A stretch of DNA of 18,837 nucleotides from DATHWB01 sp040902855 (GTDB taxonomy: Bacteria > Actinomycetota > Acidimicrobiia > Spongiisociales > ZC4RG35). Numbering within the stretch: position 1 is the stretch's first letter; every line of letters starts with the position of its first letter. The notes beneath the pieces were generated by a model. The model had not been told where the DNA came from. It saw only the letters and a list, made by a program, of their open reading frames with translations, and did no database searches. Positions 7,823-14,963 of the stretch are shown in pieces. Position numbers and translations under genes: made by a program. The stretch covers positions 1 through 18,837 of the forward strand of contig JBBDWN010000112.1 in NCBI GenBank assembly GCA_040902855.1. The letters run 5' to 3'.

Positions 7823-9292
7823 ATGACGTACGGTCGACCGCCGCTCGAAAAGATCGATCTCCGGGTTTTGGATCTCCTCGAGCAGTGCCCTTCGGCTCGG
7901 GGCCCCGGCAGCCGAACGCCCACGGCGGCGTTGGACCGGTGGAAGGTGGTGCGCGAGGCGACAGTCCAGTGGCACAACGCCGGCATGCCGACGGATCCGA
8001 CCGAGATCGAAGGGATCGCAGCGGCGTTCTTCGGCGGTTGGGATCCGGTTCAGCACCGTCTTCTTGTCGAGTTGTTCGCTGCCTACCGGCGACTCTTCCC
8101 TCCCGACGCCTCCCGCATCGAACTCGATCCCGTGTTTGGCGTTGCGTTGCACGAAGCCACCAACCGTTCCATCAGCGTCGCCGTCCAGGTGGAAGTGGAG
8201 ACGCCGAGCGGGACCCAGGCTCTGCGCATCAAGACAGGGAGGGCGACCACGACAGAGTCGGAAGCCGCCGCCTTCTATCACAGCGACGAAGCACGAATGC
8301 TCGTGGATCTTCGTCTCGCCGCCGACGACGCCGTGACGATTCCGCCCCCGGACGATCCCTCGGGCATGGTCGACGATCTGGCGATCCGCTGGGATCGCGC
8401 TCAATCCACGCCGCGAAAAGGGAGAGTGGCGGGATTCCACTGCCACTCCTGTTCTCGGCCCGCTCGCTGCGGTCAGTATCCGGTGGTGGGGGAGGGAAGC
8501 GTTTCGGGAAATACTCGCACGCTGCTCGTCTCCAAGTCCCGTCTCGCAGACTCGGAACGATGCCTGCGTTCTGCCGCCTGGCCCACCGTCTACGGCATCC
8601 CGCGAGATGACGGCGACGACGAGTTCGGCTCGACAAACCTCGTTGTCGGCAACCAGTTCCACCAGACCGTCGCCGCCGCCCTCCTGTCCGACGATCCGGG
8701 CGCCCTGTACGAGGCGGCGTCAGCGACGGTCTCGCCGTCCGAGGCCGACGACCTGCGCTGGCTCTTCGACCAGCACGAAGCCCTGTGGGCGACGGACGAA
8801 CCGCCAGTCCAGGTGAGCCGCACCGAGTATCAATTCGGCGTGACGTTCATCGTCGAAGGTGCGGTGCTCGACCGTCAGGACCGGCTCGGGACTGGCGACG
8901 TTGCCGTCACCCTCATGGCAGCCACCGATGTGAACGGCTGGGAGGACGACCGTGTCGCCGCCGTGGTGGAGCACCGGACCGGCAACAGGTCGGCCGCCTT
9001 GCCGTACGAAGCCGACCTCTACGCTCTCTCGGCTTGGGAGGCTCTGACATCCCTTGGGCGGGAAGTCGACGGTGTGGCGGTGCACTTCCACCACGTCAGG
9101 GCCGACCCTGCCCTATGCGATCGTGAGTTCTACACGGCGGACCGCATCGAGGAAGCGAGAGCGACCCTTCGCGGGATCGCAGGCACATTGGCTGGGCTCC
9201 ACCCGGCGGATTCGACCTCAGCCTCGTACACGGTCGGGCCCTGGTGCGAGTGGTGCCAATGGCGCGAGCGCTGTCTGCCGTTCCGGTCCTGA
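7823..9292 (+). CDS. Double PD-(D/E)XK (Cas4/AddB-like) protein with two cysteine clusters
   Basis: A 489-residue protein that looks like two fused, diverged nuclease folds of the RecB/Cas4/AddB type, each with the four-cysteine pattern of Fe-S-bearing members. Repeat 1: Cys22 (LLEQCP), then Cys207-x2-Cys210-x5-Cys216. Repeat 2: Cys247 (SRLADSERC), then Cys475-x2-Cys478-x5-Cys484. Repeat 2 also has GNQFHQTV (His280), VEGAVLDRQDR (Glu345, Asp350), VVEHRTG in the place of the [DE]xK motif (Lys replaced by Arg385) and YEADLYAL. Repeat 1 has LRIKTGR (Lys137 kept, acid replaced by Arg135). Neither half therefore shows an intact catalytic [DE]xK. The frame is also open to GTG 7793, but that start has no ribosome-binding site. 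A DNA-repair or defence link is plausible but unproven; no helicase or cas gene is adjacent. The fold call is from motifs only. Confidence 0.6.
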   Translation: MTYGRPPLEKIDLRVLDLLEQCPSARGPGSRTPTAALDRWKVVREATVQWHNAGMPTDPTEIEGIAAAFFGGWDPVQHRLLVELFAAYRRLFPPDASRIELDPVFGVALHEATNRSISVAVQVEVETPSGTQALRIKTGRATTTESEAAAFYHSDEARMLVDLRLAADDAVTIPPPDDPSGMVDDLAIRWDRAQSTPRKGRVAGFHCHSCSRPARCGQYPVVGEGSVSGNTRTLLVSKSRLADSERCLRSAAWPTVYGIPRDDGDDEFGSTNLVVGNQFHQTVAAALLSDDPGALYEAASATVSPSEADDLRWLFDQHEALWATDEPPVQVSRTEYQFGVTFIVEGAVLDRQDRLGTGDVAVTLMAATDVNGWEDDRVAAVVEHRTGNRSAALPYEADLYALSAWEALTSLGREVDGVAVHFHHVRADPALCDREFYTADRIEEARATLRGIAGTLAGLHPADSTSASYTVGPWCEWCQWRERCLPFRS

Positions 9293-9330
9293 CGGGGTGG
9301 TGCCATCATGCGCTGCGGAGAGGTGTGTAG

Positions 9331-10233
9331 ATGGCTCGATATCGCAAGCCCGCCGAACGCAGCGACTCGATACAGGATCGGCGGGGAAGTCCTGGCCGCC
9401 GTGCGATCGGCGTCGGCGGAGGTGGCATCGCGATCGTGGTCGCGGTGCTGTTCGCGCTGTTCGGTGGAGGTGGCGAGATGGGTGACCTGACCCAGGTTCT
9501 GGAGAGTCTGCAACCGACCCAGACACCGAGCGCCGAGGCATCACCGCTGCCGCGTGAGGCGGACCCTGACGCCGACCTCGTCGACTTCCTGTCCGTCGTC
9601 CTCGATGACAATCAACTCTTCTGGGACGAGGCGTTCACCGCATCCGGCCTCGAATACCGCTACGCCGACCTCGTCCTGTTCGAAGGCTTCACCGAGTCCG
9701 GTTGTGGTGGCGCAGACGAGCGGTACGGCCCGCACTACTGCCCTCTGGACGAGAACGTCTATATCGAGCTGGGATTCTTCCGAGAGCTCCAATCCCGCTT
9801 CGGGGTCAGCGGCGACCTGGCACCCGCCTACGTCCTGTCCCATGAGATCGCCCACCACGTCCAGACGGTTCTCGGGATCAACCAGCAAGTCCGGGACCAG
9901 CAGCAGGCGGATCCCTCATCGGCCAACGATCTCTCCATCCGCATGGAACTGCAGGCCGACTGCTTCGCCGGTGTGTGGGCGTCGACGGTGTATGTCGATG
10001 ACACCGACACGTTGGAGGCGGGTCGAGTCCTCGAACTGGAACCGGGGGAAATCCGGGAGGCGCTCGAAGCCGCCGCCGCAGTCGGTGACGACCGTATCCA
10101 GGAGGCGGCGACCGGTCGTACCGACCCGGAATCCTGGACCCACGGCTCGTCGGAACAGCGGGAGCGTTGGTTCCAGACCGGATACGAGACGGGTGACCCG
10201 TCCCGCTGCGACACTTTTTCGGGCACACCGTGA
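9331..10233 (+). CDS. Neutral zinc metallopeptidase, YpfJ family, membrane anchored
   Basis: A 300-residue protein of the putative neutral zinc metallopeptidase family (YpfJ type). A basic N-terminus (RYRKPAERSDSIQDRRG) is followed by a Gly-rich signal anchor at about 25-46, a linker, and an extracytoplasmic catalytic domain. The zinc site is HEIAHH (His171, Glu172, His175), with Glu206 in RMELQADCFAGVW as the third-ligand candidate. Cys125/Cys137 and Cys211/Cys293 could form disulfides, which suits the DsbB activity encoded earlier in the window. The family N-terminus RYR....RS.N...RRG is recognisable. ATG 9331 has GGAGAGG about 9 nt upstream. It follows the double nuclease-like gene by 38 nt on the same strand, with no obvious functional tie. 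Substrate unknown. Confidence 0.9.
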   Translation: MARYRKPAERSDSIQDRRGSPGRRAIGVGGGGIAIVVAVLFALFGGGGEMGDLTQVLESLQPTQTPSAEASPLPREADPDADLVDFLSVVLDDNQLFWDEAFTASGLEYRYADLVLFEGFTESGCGGADERYGPHYCPLDENVYIELGFFRELQSRFGVSGDLAPAYVLSHEIAHHVQTVLGINQQVRDQQQADPSSANDLSIRMELQADCFAGVWASTVYVDDTDTLEAGRVLELEPGEIREALEAAAAVGDDRIQEAATGRTDPESWTHGSSEQRERWFQTGYETGDPSRCDTFSGTP

Positions 10234-10263
10234 CCAATCCTCGGTGCCTTCGACTCCGAACCA
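10234..10263 (+). promoter_or_regulatory. Possible ECF (SigK-like) promoter before the sigma factor gene
   Basis: CCAATCC (10234-10240), then 15 nt, then CCGAACCA (10256-10263). This resembles the CCATCC / CCGAAT elements reported for mycobacterial SigK promoters, and would allow autoregulation of the sigma/anti-sigma pair. It starts directly at the stop of the preceding gene. Hand match only. Confidence 0.28.
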
Positions 10264-10353
10264 CGTTCGACAATGACCGCAACGGCCGTGCACACGATCG
10301 CCGCCGCGAGGACCGCATCCGCCGGATCACACCGGTATGAACGGAGTGGTCCG

Positions 10354-10905
10354 ATGAGCGGCGCCGATCTCGACGCCCTGCTGGTGCAGGTCGCGAACGG
10401 AGACCGCCATGCTTTCAACCAGTTGTACGACGCCACCGCCGATCTCGTCTACGGGATCGCTCGGCGCGTCGTCGTCGATCGCGATCTGGCAGCCGAGACC
10501 ACCCAGGAGGTCTTCCTCGAAGTGTGGCGCAAGGCGACGCGGTTCGAACAAGGCCGCGGTTCTGCCAGAACGTGGATTGCTGTGATGGCCAAGCGGCGGG
10601 CGATCGACGTTGTGCGGTCGACCCAGTCGGCGCGTGATCGGGAACTGGCGAATCCGTCTGTGGCGACCGAACCGGGCGATCCGGTCGGTGACGTCGTGGC
10701 GGACCTTGATGACCGGGGGAGGGTCTCGGTAGCGCTCGCGTCTCTGTCCGATCTCCAGCGCCAGGCGCTCGACCTCGCCTTCTACGGAGGGCTCACTCAC
10801 CGCGAGGTGGCAGAAAAACTCGACGTGCCGCTCGGAACGGTGAAGACTCGGATCCGCGACGGACTGGGAAGGCTGGCGTCGGCGATGGGAGAGAGCGATG
10901 GATGA
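10354..10905 (+). CDS. ECF sigma factor, SigK-like
   Basis: A 183-residue extracytoplasmic-function sigma factor. Sigma region 2 spans about 15-90, with FNQLYDATADLVYGIARRVV (core binding) and TTQEVFLEVWRKATRF (-10 recognition). Region 4 spans about 128-178, with LSDLQRQALDLAFYGGLTHREVAEKLDVP and the recognition helix LGTVKTRIRDGLGRL. ATG 10354 has GGAG 7 nt upstream (10343-10346); an upstream in-frame ATG at 10273 has none and would add a non-conserved leader. It overlaps the anti-sigma gene by 8 nt, so the pair is translationally coupled. The pairing with an RskA-type anti-sigma factor and the overall sequence resemble mycobacterial sigK, but the orthology is not certain, so no symbol is given. 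Confidence 0.92.
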   Translation: MSGADLDALLVQVANGDRHAFNQLYDATADLVYGIARRVVVDRDLAAETTQEVFLEVWRKATRFEQGRGSARTWIAVMAKRRAIDVVRSTQSARDRELANPSVATEPGDPVGDVVADLDDRGRVSVALASLSDLQRQALDLAFYGGLTHREVAEKLDVPLGTVKTRIRDGLGRLASAMGESDG

Positions 10906-11551
10906 CATCCACGAGCTGACAGCGCTCTACATCGTCGACGCGCTCGACGACATCGAACGACGCCGGTACGAGGGTCACCTCGCCGACTGCACCGACTGCC
11001 AGGCCGAACTCGAGGAGTTGGACCGGGGCTTCGCCGCCTACGTCGCCGCCTCCACCGAGCCGGTGCCCGCATCGGTCAAGACGGGGGTGATGGCCGGGAT
11101 CGAGCAGCGCCCGCCTGCCCGGAGGCGCTTCGCCGGTCTCGCCGCCGGCCTCACCGCGGCTGCCGCCGCGTTGTCCGTCGTCGTCGCCGTCGCAATCGGC
11201 GGTGAACCAGACCTCGTCGAACAGATCTACGCGGCAGACGACGTGGTGGTGCTCGAAGTGGCCGCCTCACCGTTCGCCAATACTCAGGTCGTCTACTCCC
11301 GTGAGGTCGGCCGAGTGATCTTCGTATCCGACCAGCTTCCCGACCCTGGCGACGACCGCACCTATCAGTTGTGGTTGATCGGAGACGACGGCGCCCGCTC
11401 GGCTGGCACGTTCCTTCCCGAAGACGGTACGGCGACGGTCGTTCTCGACGGCACCGCCGAACCGGGTCTTGTCGTCGGGTTGACCATCGAGCCATCCGGG
11501 GGCTCGACTCAACCCACCGGCGAGGTACTCGTCGCACAACCGCTGGCCTGA
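10898..11551 (+). CDS. RskA-type membrane anti-sigma factor
   Basis: A 217-residue anti-sigma factor. The N-terminal zinc-binding anti-sigma domain has the H-x3-C-x2-C motif (His27, Cys31, Cys34), preceded by LTALYIVDALDDIER, the sigma-binding helix region. A single membrane helix lies at about 78-100. The C-terminal extracytoplasmic RskA domain shows YQLWLIGDDGARSAGTF and a final beta-rich part with EPSGGSTQPTG. It should hold the preceding ECF sigma factor at the membrane until released, probably by regulated proteolysis. The start codon ATG lies inside the sigma gene (8-nt overlap). No separate sensor gene follows; the operon appears to end here. Confidence 0.92.
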   Translation: MDDIHELTALYIVDALDDIERRRYEGHLADCTDCQAELEELDRGFAAYVAASTEPVPASVKTGVMAGIEQRPPARRRFAGLAAGLTAAAAALSVVVAVAIGGEPDLVEQIYAADDVVVLEVAASPFANTQVVYSREVGRVIFVSDQLPDPGDDRTYQLWLIGDDGARSAGTFLPEDGTATVVLDGTAEPGLVVGLTIEPSGGSTQPTGEVLVAQPLA

Positions 11552-11577
11552 GCGCCCCCCGTCGTCCGCCCATTCCC

Positions 11578-11605
11578 GTTTTTAGCGAACCAGCGCTACA
11601 AAAAC
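11578..11605. repeat. A/T-rich inverted repeat after the anti-sigma gene
   Basis: GTTTTTAGCG (11578-11587) is mirrored by CGCT-AC-AAAAAC (11594-11605), with a two-base bulge and a 6-nt loop. It is AT-rich against a GC-rich background and sits between the anti-sigma stop and pdxH. It may act as a weak terminator or a binding site; the T tract is on the wrong side of the stem for a canonical plus-strand terminator. Confidence 0.35.
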
Positions 11606-11659
11606 AGTGCGTTTCGCCGTCCAAAACCGGGTCGACCGTCGGGTGGGGGCGCGTCCTCG

Positions 11660-11665
11660 TATCCT
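11660..11665 (+). promoter_or_regulatory. -10 hexamer for leaderless pdxH transcript
   Basis: TATCCT fits TANNNT and ends 6 nt before the GTG start of pdxH, which has no Shine-Dalgarno. Spacing is as expected for a transcript that begins at the start codon. The -35 is not clear. Confidence 0.5.
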
Positions 11666-11671
11666 CGCCGG

Positions 11672-12298
11672 GTGATCGAAGACGCATTGAGTCGCCGCAT
11701 CCAGTACGAGGCGAGCGGGATCGACCTCTCCGACACCGACCCCGATCCGTTCGCGCAGTTCGCCCGCTGGTTCGCCGATGCCGCCACCGACATCGTCGAA
11801 GCCAACGCCATGGTCCTGTCGACGGTCGGCGGGGACGAACCTTCGAGTCGCGCCGTGTTGCTACGTGAGATCCACGAGGGCCGGTTCGTCTTTTACACCA
11901 ACCGGGGCTCGCGCAAGGCTCGGGACATCGAATCCAACCCGAAAGTCACATTGCTGTTCCCGTGGTTCGTGTTGCATCGCCAGGTGCGGATCGACGGGAT
12001 CGCCAGTCCGGTGCCCGACGGGATGAGCGACGCGTACTTCGACTCTCGTCCGTTCGAATCCCGGGCGGGAGCGATCGCCTCACCGCAGAGCGAACCGATC
12101 CCGTCGCGTGAGTGGCTGGAAGAGCGAGTGGCGGAGGTGGCGGCCAGCGGAGAGGTGGCGCGGCCCCCGGGCTGGGGCGGATACGGCGTCGAGCCGACCG
12201 CGTTCGAGTTCTGGCAGGGCAGACCGAATCGTCTCCACGACCGCATCCGCTACACGCGATCCGAAGACGGCTGGCTCAGGGAACGGCTCGCTCCGTGA
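11672..12298 (+). CDS. pdxH: Pyridoxamine 5'-phosphate oxidase
   Basis: A 208-residue FMN enzyme that oxidises pyridoxine/pyridoxamine 5'-phosphate to pyridoxal 5'-phosphate. Family blocks are clear: SSRAVLLREIHEGRFVFYTN and GSRKARDIESNPKVTLLF (FMN and substrate binding), RQVRIDGIASPV, YFDSRPFESRAGAIASPQSE, and the C-terminal substrate-binding end RLHDRIRYTR with the final RERLAP. Length is normal for the family. The GTG start at 11672 has no ribosome-binding site, but a -10-like TATCCT lies 6 nt before it, suggesting leaderless translation. It is the first gene of a four-gene unit; its stop overlaps the next start as GTGA. Confidence 0.95.
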   Translation: MIEDALSRRIQYEASGIDLSDTDPDPFAQFARWFADAATDIVEANAMVLSTVGGDEPSSRAVLLREIHEGRFVFYTNRGSRKARDIESNPKVTLLFPWFVLHRQVRIDGIASPVPDGMSDAYFDSRPFESRAGAIASPQSEPIPSREWLEERVAEVAASGEVARPPGWGGYGVEPTAFEFWQGRPNRLHDRIRYTRSEDGWLRERLAP

Positions 12299-13041
12299 CG
12301 CTCCGACTCGACGTGCTCGGTTCGACCGGGAGTTGGCCCGCACCGGGCCTTCCCTCCTCGGGCTACGTCGTCGCAGACCGCGAGACCCGCATCATCGTCG
12401 ATCTGGGTTTCGGAACGATGCCAGAGCTGTCGGACCCTCTGCGTGTCGACGCAGTAGTGGTGTCCCACCGCCATCCGGACCACTGCGCCGACGTCCTCGC
12501 CCTCTATCACCTGTGGGCGTACGGCAAAGAGCGGAAGGTCGGCGTCCCGCTGATCGCCCCGCAGTCGACCTTGAACGCCCTCGGAGCCTTCGTCGAGGCG
12601 CGCAGTGGCAATCGATTCTGGGAGGTCTTCATCGCCGCCCCGGTGAGTCACGGCGCCCGCGCTCACATCGGGACCATGGATCTGGAGTTCTTCGGCGTCG
12701 ACCATTCGGTGTCGGCGGTGTCGGTCCGGATCGAGTCCTCCGGTCGGTCACTCTTCTACACCGGGGACACGGGAATGGCGGGGGAGTGGTGGAAAGCCGT
12801 CCCACAGTCCGATGTCGTGCTGTCCGAGGCCTCCTGGCAGGGCGACGGCGACGCAGGCGACTTCACCCAACACCTCACCGCCACCCAGGCGGGCGTCATC
12901 GCCGCCTCCCTCGGCGCCGAACGGCTGGTTCTCACCCACCTGAGGCCCGGTCTCGATCCGGTACGGTCTGTTGCCGAAGCCCAGACGACTTTCCCCGGCC
13001 CGGTATCGCATGCCGCTCCGGGTCTCACAATTGAGGTGTGA
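12295..13041 (+). CDS. MBL-fold phosphodiesterase, Rv1339-like
   Basis: A 248-residue metallo-beta-lactamase-fold hydrolase. The metal motif is SHRHPDHC (His58, His60, Asp62, His63). Later metal ligands are likely the His in GVDHSVSAVSVRI, the Asp in FYTGDTG and the His in VLTHLRPG. The TQHLTATQAGVIAASLGAERLVLTH block matches the group near Rv1339, an atypical cyclic-nucleotide phosphodiesterase in mycobacteria. In mycobacteria the same order Rv1339 - rphA - Rv1341 is found, so the synteny supports the call. The GTG start overlaps the pdxH stop by 4 nt; the frame is open further upstream but only through pdxH. cAMP hydrolysis here is inference from the family. Confidence 0.85.
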   Translation: MTLRLDVLGSTGSWPAPGLPSSGYVVADRETRIIVDLGFGTMPELSDPLRVDAVVVSHRHPDHCADVLALYHLWAYGKERKVGVPLIAPQSTLNALGAFVEARSGNRFWEVFIAAPVSHGARAHIGTMDLEFFGVDHSVSAVSVRIESSGRSLFYTGDTGMAGEWWKAVPQSDVVLSEASWQGDGDAGDFTQHLTATQAGVIAASLGAERLVLTHLRPGLDPVRSVAEAQTTFPGPVSHAAPGLTIEV

Positions 13042-13043
13042 CC

Positions 13044-13745
13044 ATGCGCGAGCGCGCAGCAGACGAACTCCGAGCCCTCCGACTTCACGTCGGCTACACC
13101 GATGCCACGCCAGGGTCGGTCCTCATCGAGATGGGACGAACCCGGGTGCTGTGCACCGCCTCCATCGACACCGACATGCCGAGATGGATGCGGGACAGCG
13201 GCAAGGGCTGGGTGACCGCCGAATACGCCATGCTGCCCGGGTCGAGTTCGGAACGGATCCGCCGGGACGCGTACACGAAGGGCCGTCAGCAGGAGATCAG
13301 CCGTCTCATCGGCCGGGCGCTCCGGTCGATCATCAGCCTCGACAAGATGCCCAACCTGACGGTCAGGGTCGACTGCGACGTCATCCAGGCCGACGGCGGC
13401 ACCCGCACCGCCGCGGTGACCGGCGCCTGGGTGGCGATGCACGAGGCGCTGGAGTGGGCGCTCGCCCAGAACCTCGTGGTGCGCAACCCGATCCGTGACC
13501 AGGTGGCGGCGACGTCGGTCGGCATCGTCGAAGGCGAAATCCTGCTCGACCTCGAATACGAGTCCGACGCAGCCGCCCAAGTCGACCTGAACGTTGTCAT
13601 GTCAGGCGAGGGCGGCCTGGTGGAGGTTCAGGGAACTGCGGAGGGCGCCCCGTTCGACCGGGCCCAACTCGACGAGATGCTGGACTTGGCGGCCGCAGGG
13701 ATCCGCGAACTGGTCGACGCCCAGATCCGGGCCACCACGCCGTGA
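13044..13745 (+). CDS. rph: Ribonuclease PH
   Basis: A 233-residue phosphorolytic 3'-5' exoribonuclease that trims tRNA 3' ends. Family blocks: GSVLIEMGRTRVLCTAS, GWVTAEYAMLPGSSSERIRRDA, GRQQEISRLIGRALRS, and the active-site region DCDVIQADGGTRTAAVTGAWVA, followed by AATSVGIVEGEILLDLEYESD. The N-terminus MRERAADELRALRL lacks the usual DGR just before DELR. ATG 13044 is chosen because GAGGTG lies 5 nt before it; an in-frame GTG two codons upstream has no such site. It is 2 nt after the phosphodiesterase stop and overlaps rdgB by 4 nt. A tRNA cluster follows rdgB, which is suggestive for a tRNA-processing enzyme but may be chance. Confidence 0.96.
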   Translation: MRERAADELRALRLHVGYTDATPGSVLIEMGRTRVLCTASIDTDMPRWMRDSGKGWVTAEYAMLPGSSSERIRRDAYTKGRQQEISRLIGRALRSIISLDKMPNLTVRVDCDVIQADGGTRTAAVTGAWVAMHEALEWALAQNLVVRNPIRDQVAATSVGIVEGEILLDLEYESDAAAQVDLNVVMSGEGGLVEVQGTAEGAPFDRAQLDEMLDLAAAGIRELVDAQIRATTP

Positions 13746-14323
13746 GGTTCGGCCGGGCGGTCGTCGCATCGAAGAATCCGGACAAGATCGCCGAAGTCGA
13801 GGCGGTTCTGGCCGGTCTGGGGATCGTCGGCGACATCGTGCGCGGTCTCGACTGGCCCGACGTCGACGAGTCCGAGCCCACCCTGGAAGGCAACGCCCTT
13901 CTCAAGGCGCGGGCGGTAGCTGCCGCCACCGGATTCGTCTCCATCGCCGACGACACGGGGCTCGAAGTCGACGTCCTCGGTGGTGCTCCCGGCGTCCATA
14001 GCGCCCGTTACGCCGGAGCTGACGCCTCCTACTCCGAGAACGTCGCCAAGCTCTTGGAAGAGCTGGGTGACCGGGCTGACCGTACTGCCCGATTCCGAAC
14101 TGTCATCGCGGTCGTCGACCCGACCACAGGCGACGAATGGACGGCGGCCGGCGCACTGGAAGGCGAGATCACCCGCGAGCCGCGAGGCGTCTACGGCTTC
14201 GGCTACGACCCGGTCTTCGCAGTGGACGGTCGAACCCTGGGCGAGATGACGAAGGAAGAGAAGTCCGAGATCAGCCATCGCGCCCGCGCACTGCGAACGC
14301 TGGCCGACGTGCTCGCGACCTGA
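13742..14323 (+). CDS. rdgB: dITP/XTP pyrophosphatase (RdgB/HAM1)
   Basis: A 193-residue house-cleaning nucleotide pyrophosphatase that removes dITP, XTP and related non-canonical purine triphosphates. Motifs: VVASKNPDKIAEVEAVL (N-terminal nucleotide loop), TLEGNALLKARA, ADDTGLEVDVLGGAPGVHSARYAG (catalytic Asp and metal site), GFGYDPVF and EKSEISHRARAL (base-recognition SHR). The start is GTG 13742 in a GTGA overlap with the rph stop, the last of three very tight junctions in this operon. It ends 7 nt from the 3' end of the convergent tRNA-Leu gene, leaving no room for a separate terminator. Confidence 0.96.
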   Translation: MRFGRAVVASKNPDKIAEVEAVLAGLGIVGDIVRGLDWPDVDESEPTLEGNALLKARAVAAATGFVSIADDTGLEVDVLGGAPGVHSARYAGADASYSENVAKLLEELGDRADRTARFRTVIAVVDPTTGDEWTAAGALEGEITREPRGVYGFGYDPVFAVDGRTLGEMTKEEKSEISHRARALRTLADVLAT

Positions 14324-14330
14324 CCACGGG

Positions 14331-14413
14331 TGCGGGCGAGAGGACTCGAACCTCCACGGGCTTCGCCCACTGGGACCTAAACCCAGCGCGTCTTCCAATT
14401 CCGCCACACCCGC
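14331..14413 (-). tRNA. tRNA-Leu (anticodon TAG)
   Basis: On the minus strand, acceptor GCGGGTG pairs with CGCCCGC (one G-T pair). The anticodon loop TTTAGGT, between CTGGG and CCCAG, gives TAG. A long variable arm (TGGGCGAAGCCC) and T loop TTCGAGT are present, with discriminator A. The 3' CCA is not encoded. It is 24 nt downstream of tRNA-Lys and probably co-transcribed. Confidence 0.95.
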
Positions 14414-14437
14414 GTGAGTGCGTTTCGAGATGGGTGG

Positions 14438-14510
14438 TAGGCCGCCCGGGACTCGAACCCGGAACCTGCAGATTAAGAGTCTGTTGCTCTGCCAGTTGAG
14501 CTAGCGACCC
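14438..14510 (-). tRNA. tRNA-Lys (anticodon CTT)
   Basis: 73 nt on the minus strand. The GGGTCGC acceptor pairs with GCGGCCT (two G-T pairs). The anticodon loop CTCTTAA gives CTT. T stem CCGGG/CCCGG, discriminator A, CCA not encoded. The top pair of the anticodon stem is an A-C mismatch (27/43). Confidence 0.95.
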
Positions 14511-14517
14511 GGCGGGG

Positions 14518-14523
14518 AGTGTA
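14518..14523 (-). promoter_or_regulatory. -10 hexamer of the tRNA-Lys/tRNA-Leu unit
   Basis: TACACT on the minus strand, 7 nt before the mature 5' end of tRNA-Lys. This would place transcription start at or next to tRNA position 1. The same hexamer is used before tRNA-His. Confidence 0.5.
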
Positions 14524-14551
14524 AACATCCGGGCCGGACCAACCCAGTCGG

Positions 14552-14579
14552 CCGACACCGACCCGATGTATGACAGAAT
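14552..14579 (+). promoter_or_regulatory. Promoter of tRNA-Pro
   Basis: CCGACA (14552-14557), 16-nt spacer, CAGAAT (14574-14579), then 10 nt to the tRNA. Weak -35 match and a fair -10. It is divergent from the tRNA-Lys promoter. Confidence 0.4.
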
Positions 14580-14589
14580 CAGTGCGACA

Positions 14590-14666
14590 CGGGCTGTGGC
14601 GCAGCTTGGCAGCGCGCCTGCTTTGGGAGCAGGAGGCCGTCGGTTCGAATCCGACCAGCCCGACCA
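14590..14666 (+). tRNA. tRNA-Pro (anticodon TGG), CCA encoded
   Basis: The CGGGCTG acceptor pairs perfectly with CAGCCCG. The anticodon loop TTTGGGA, between CCTGC and GCAGG, gives TGG. T loop TTCGAAT, discriminator A, and genomic CCA at 14664-14666. Confidence 0.96.
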
Positions 14667-14688
14667 GGCTAAAATGCCGTCCGACCCT

Positions 14689-14762
14689 GCGGGTGTAGCT
14701 CAATGGTAGAGCCCCAGCCTTCCAAGCTGGTTGTGAGGGTTCGATCCCCTTCACCCGCTCCA
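14689..14762 (+). tRNA. tRNA-Gly (anticodon TCC), CCA encoded
   Basis: The GCGGGTG acceptor pairs with CACCCGC. The anticodon loop CTTCCAA, between CCAGC and GCTGG, gives TCC. Discriminator T and genomic CCA at 14760-14762. A TAAAAT hexamer at 14670-14675 lies 13 nt upstream and could give it its own promoter; otherwise it is co-transcribed with tRNA-Pro 22 nt upstream. Confidence 0.96.
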
Positions 14763-14913
14763 ACGAGCCAACCTCAGGCCGAAGGCCCGTCGGCGGGCTG
14801 TGCGCGGTCAGCGAACTCGTGGATCACTTCTCGCGAGCAAGTTGATTGACGGGTTGGCATCTGCACGGACGGCCCCCCTCGGCCTCGCAGACTCGGCCAC
14901 TCCCCCCAACACG

Positions 14914-14941
14914 CCCTCGCCTGGCGGCTCGGTTGCGAGGG
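14914..14941. terminator. Possible hairpin between convergent tRNA-Gly and nuclease gene
   Basis: CCCTCGC (14914-14920) pairs with GCGAGGG (14935-14941), 7 bp with a 14-nt loop. There is no T tract on either side, so intrinsic termination is doubtful. It lies in the 200-bp gene-free stretch 14763-14963, where nothing else is recognised. Confidence 0.25.
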
Positions 14942-14963
14942 GGAGAGAGTGTGAAGCAATGGC

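Noticed and set aside
7823..9292. Genuine Cas4 of a CRISPR system
   Set aside because: No repeats, cas1 or cas2 nearby; the protein is twice Cas4 length with altered catalytic motifs.
10273..10353. N-terminal extension of the ECF sigma factor from ATG 10273
   Set aside because: No ribosome-binding site there, while ATG 10354 has GGAG at 7 nt; the extension has no sigma-factor features.
12108..13034. 308-codon plus-strand frame overlapping the MBL gene in another phase
   Set aside because: Arg/Pro-rich shadow translation; the MBL protein in the other frame has complete motifs.
13628..14407. 259-codon minus-strand frame over rph, rdgB and tRNA-Leu
   Set aside because: It overlaps a tRNA and two conserved genes on the opposite strand; no recognisable domain.
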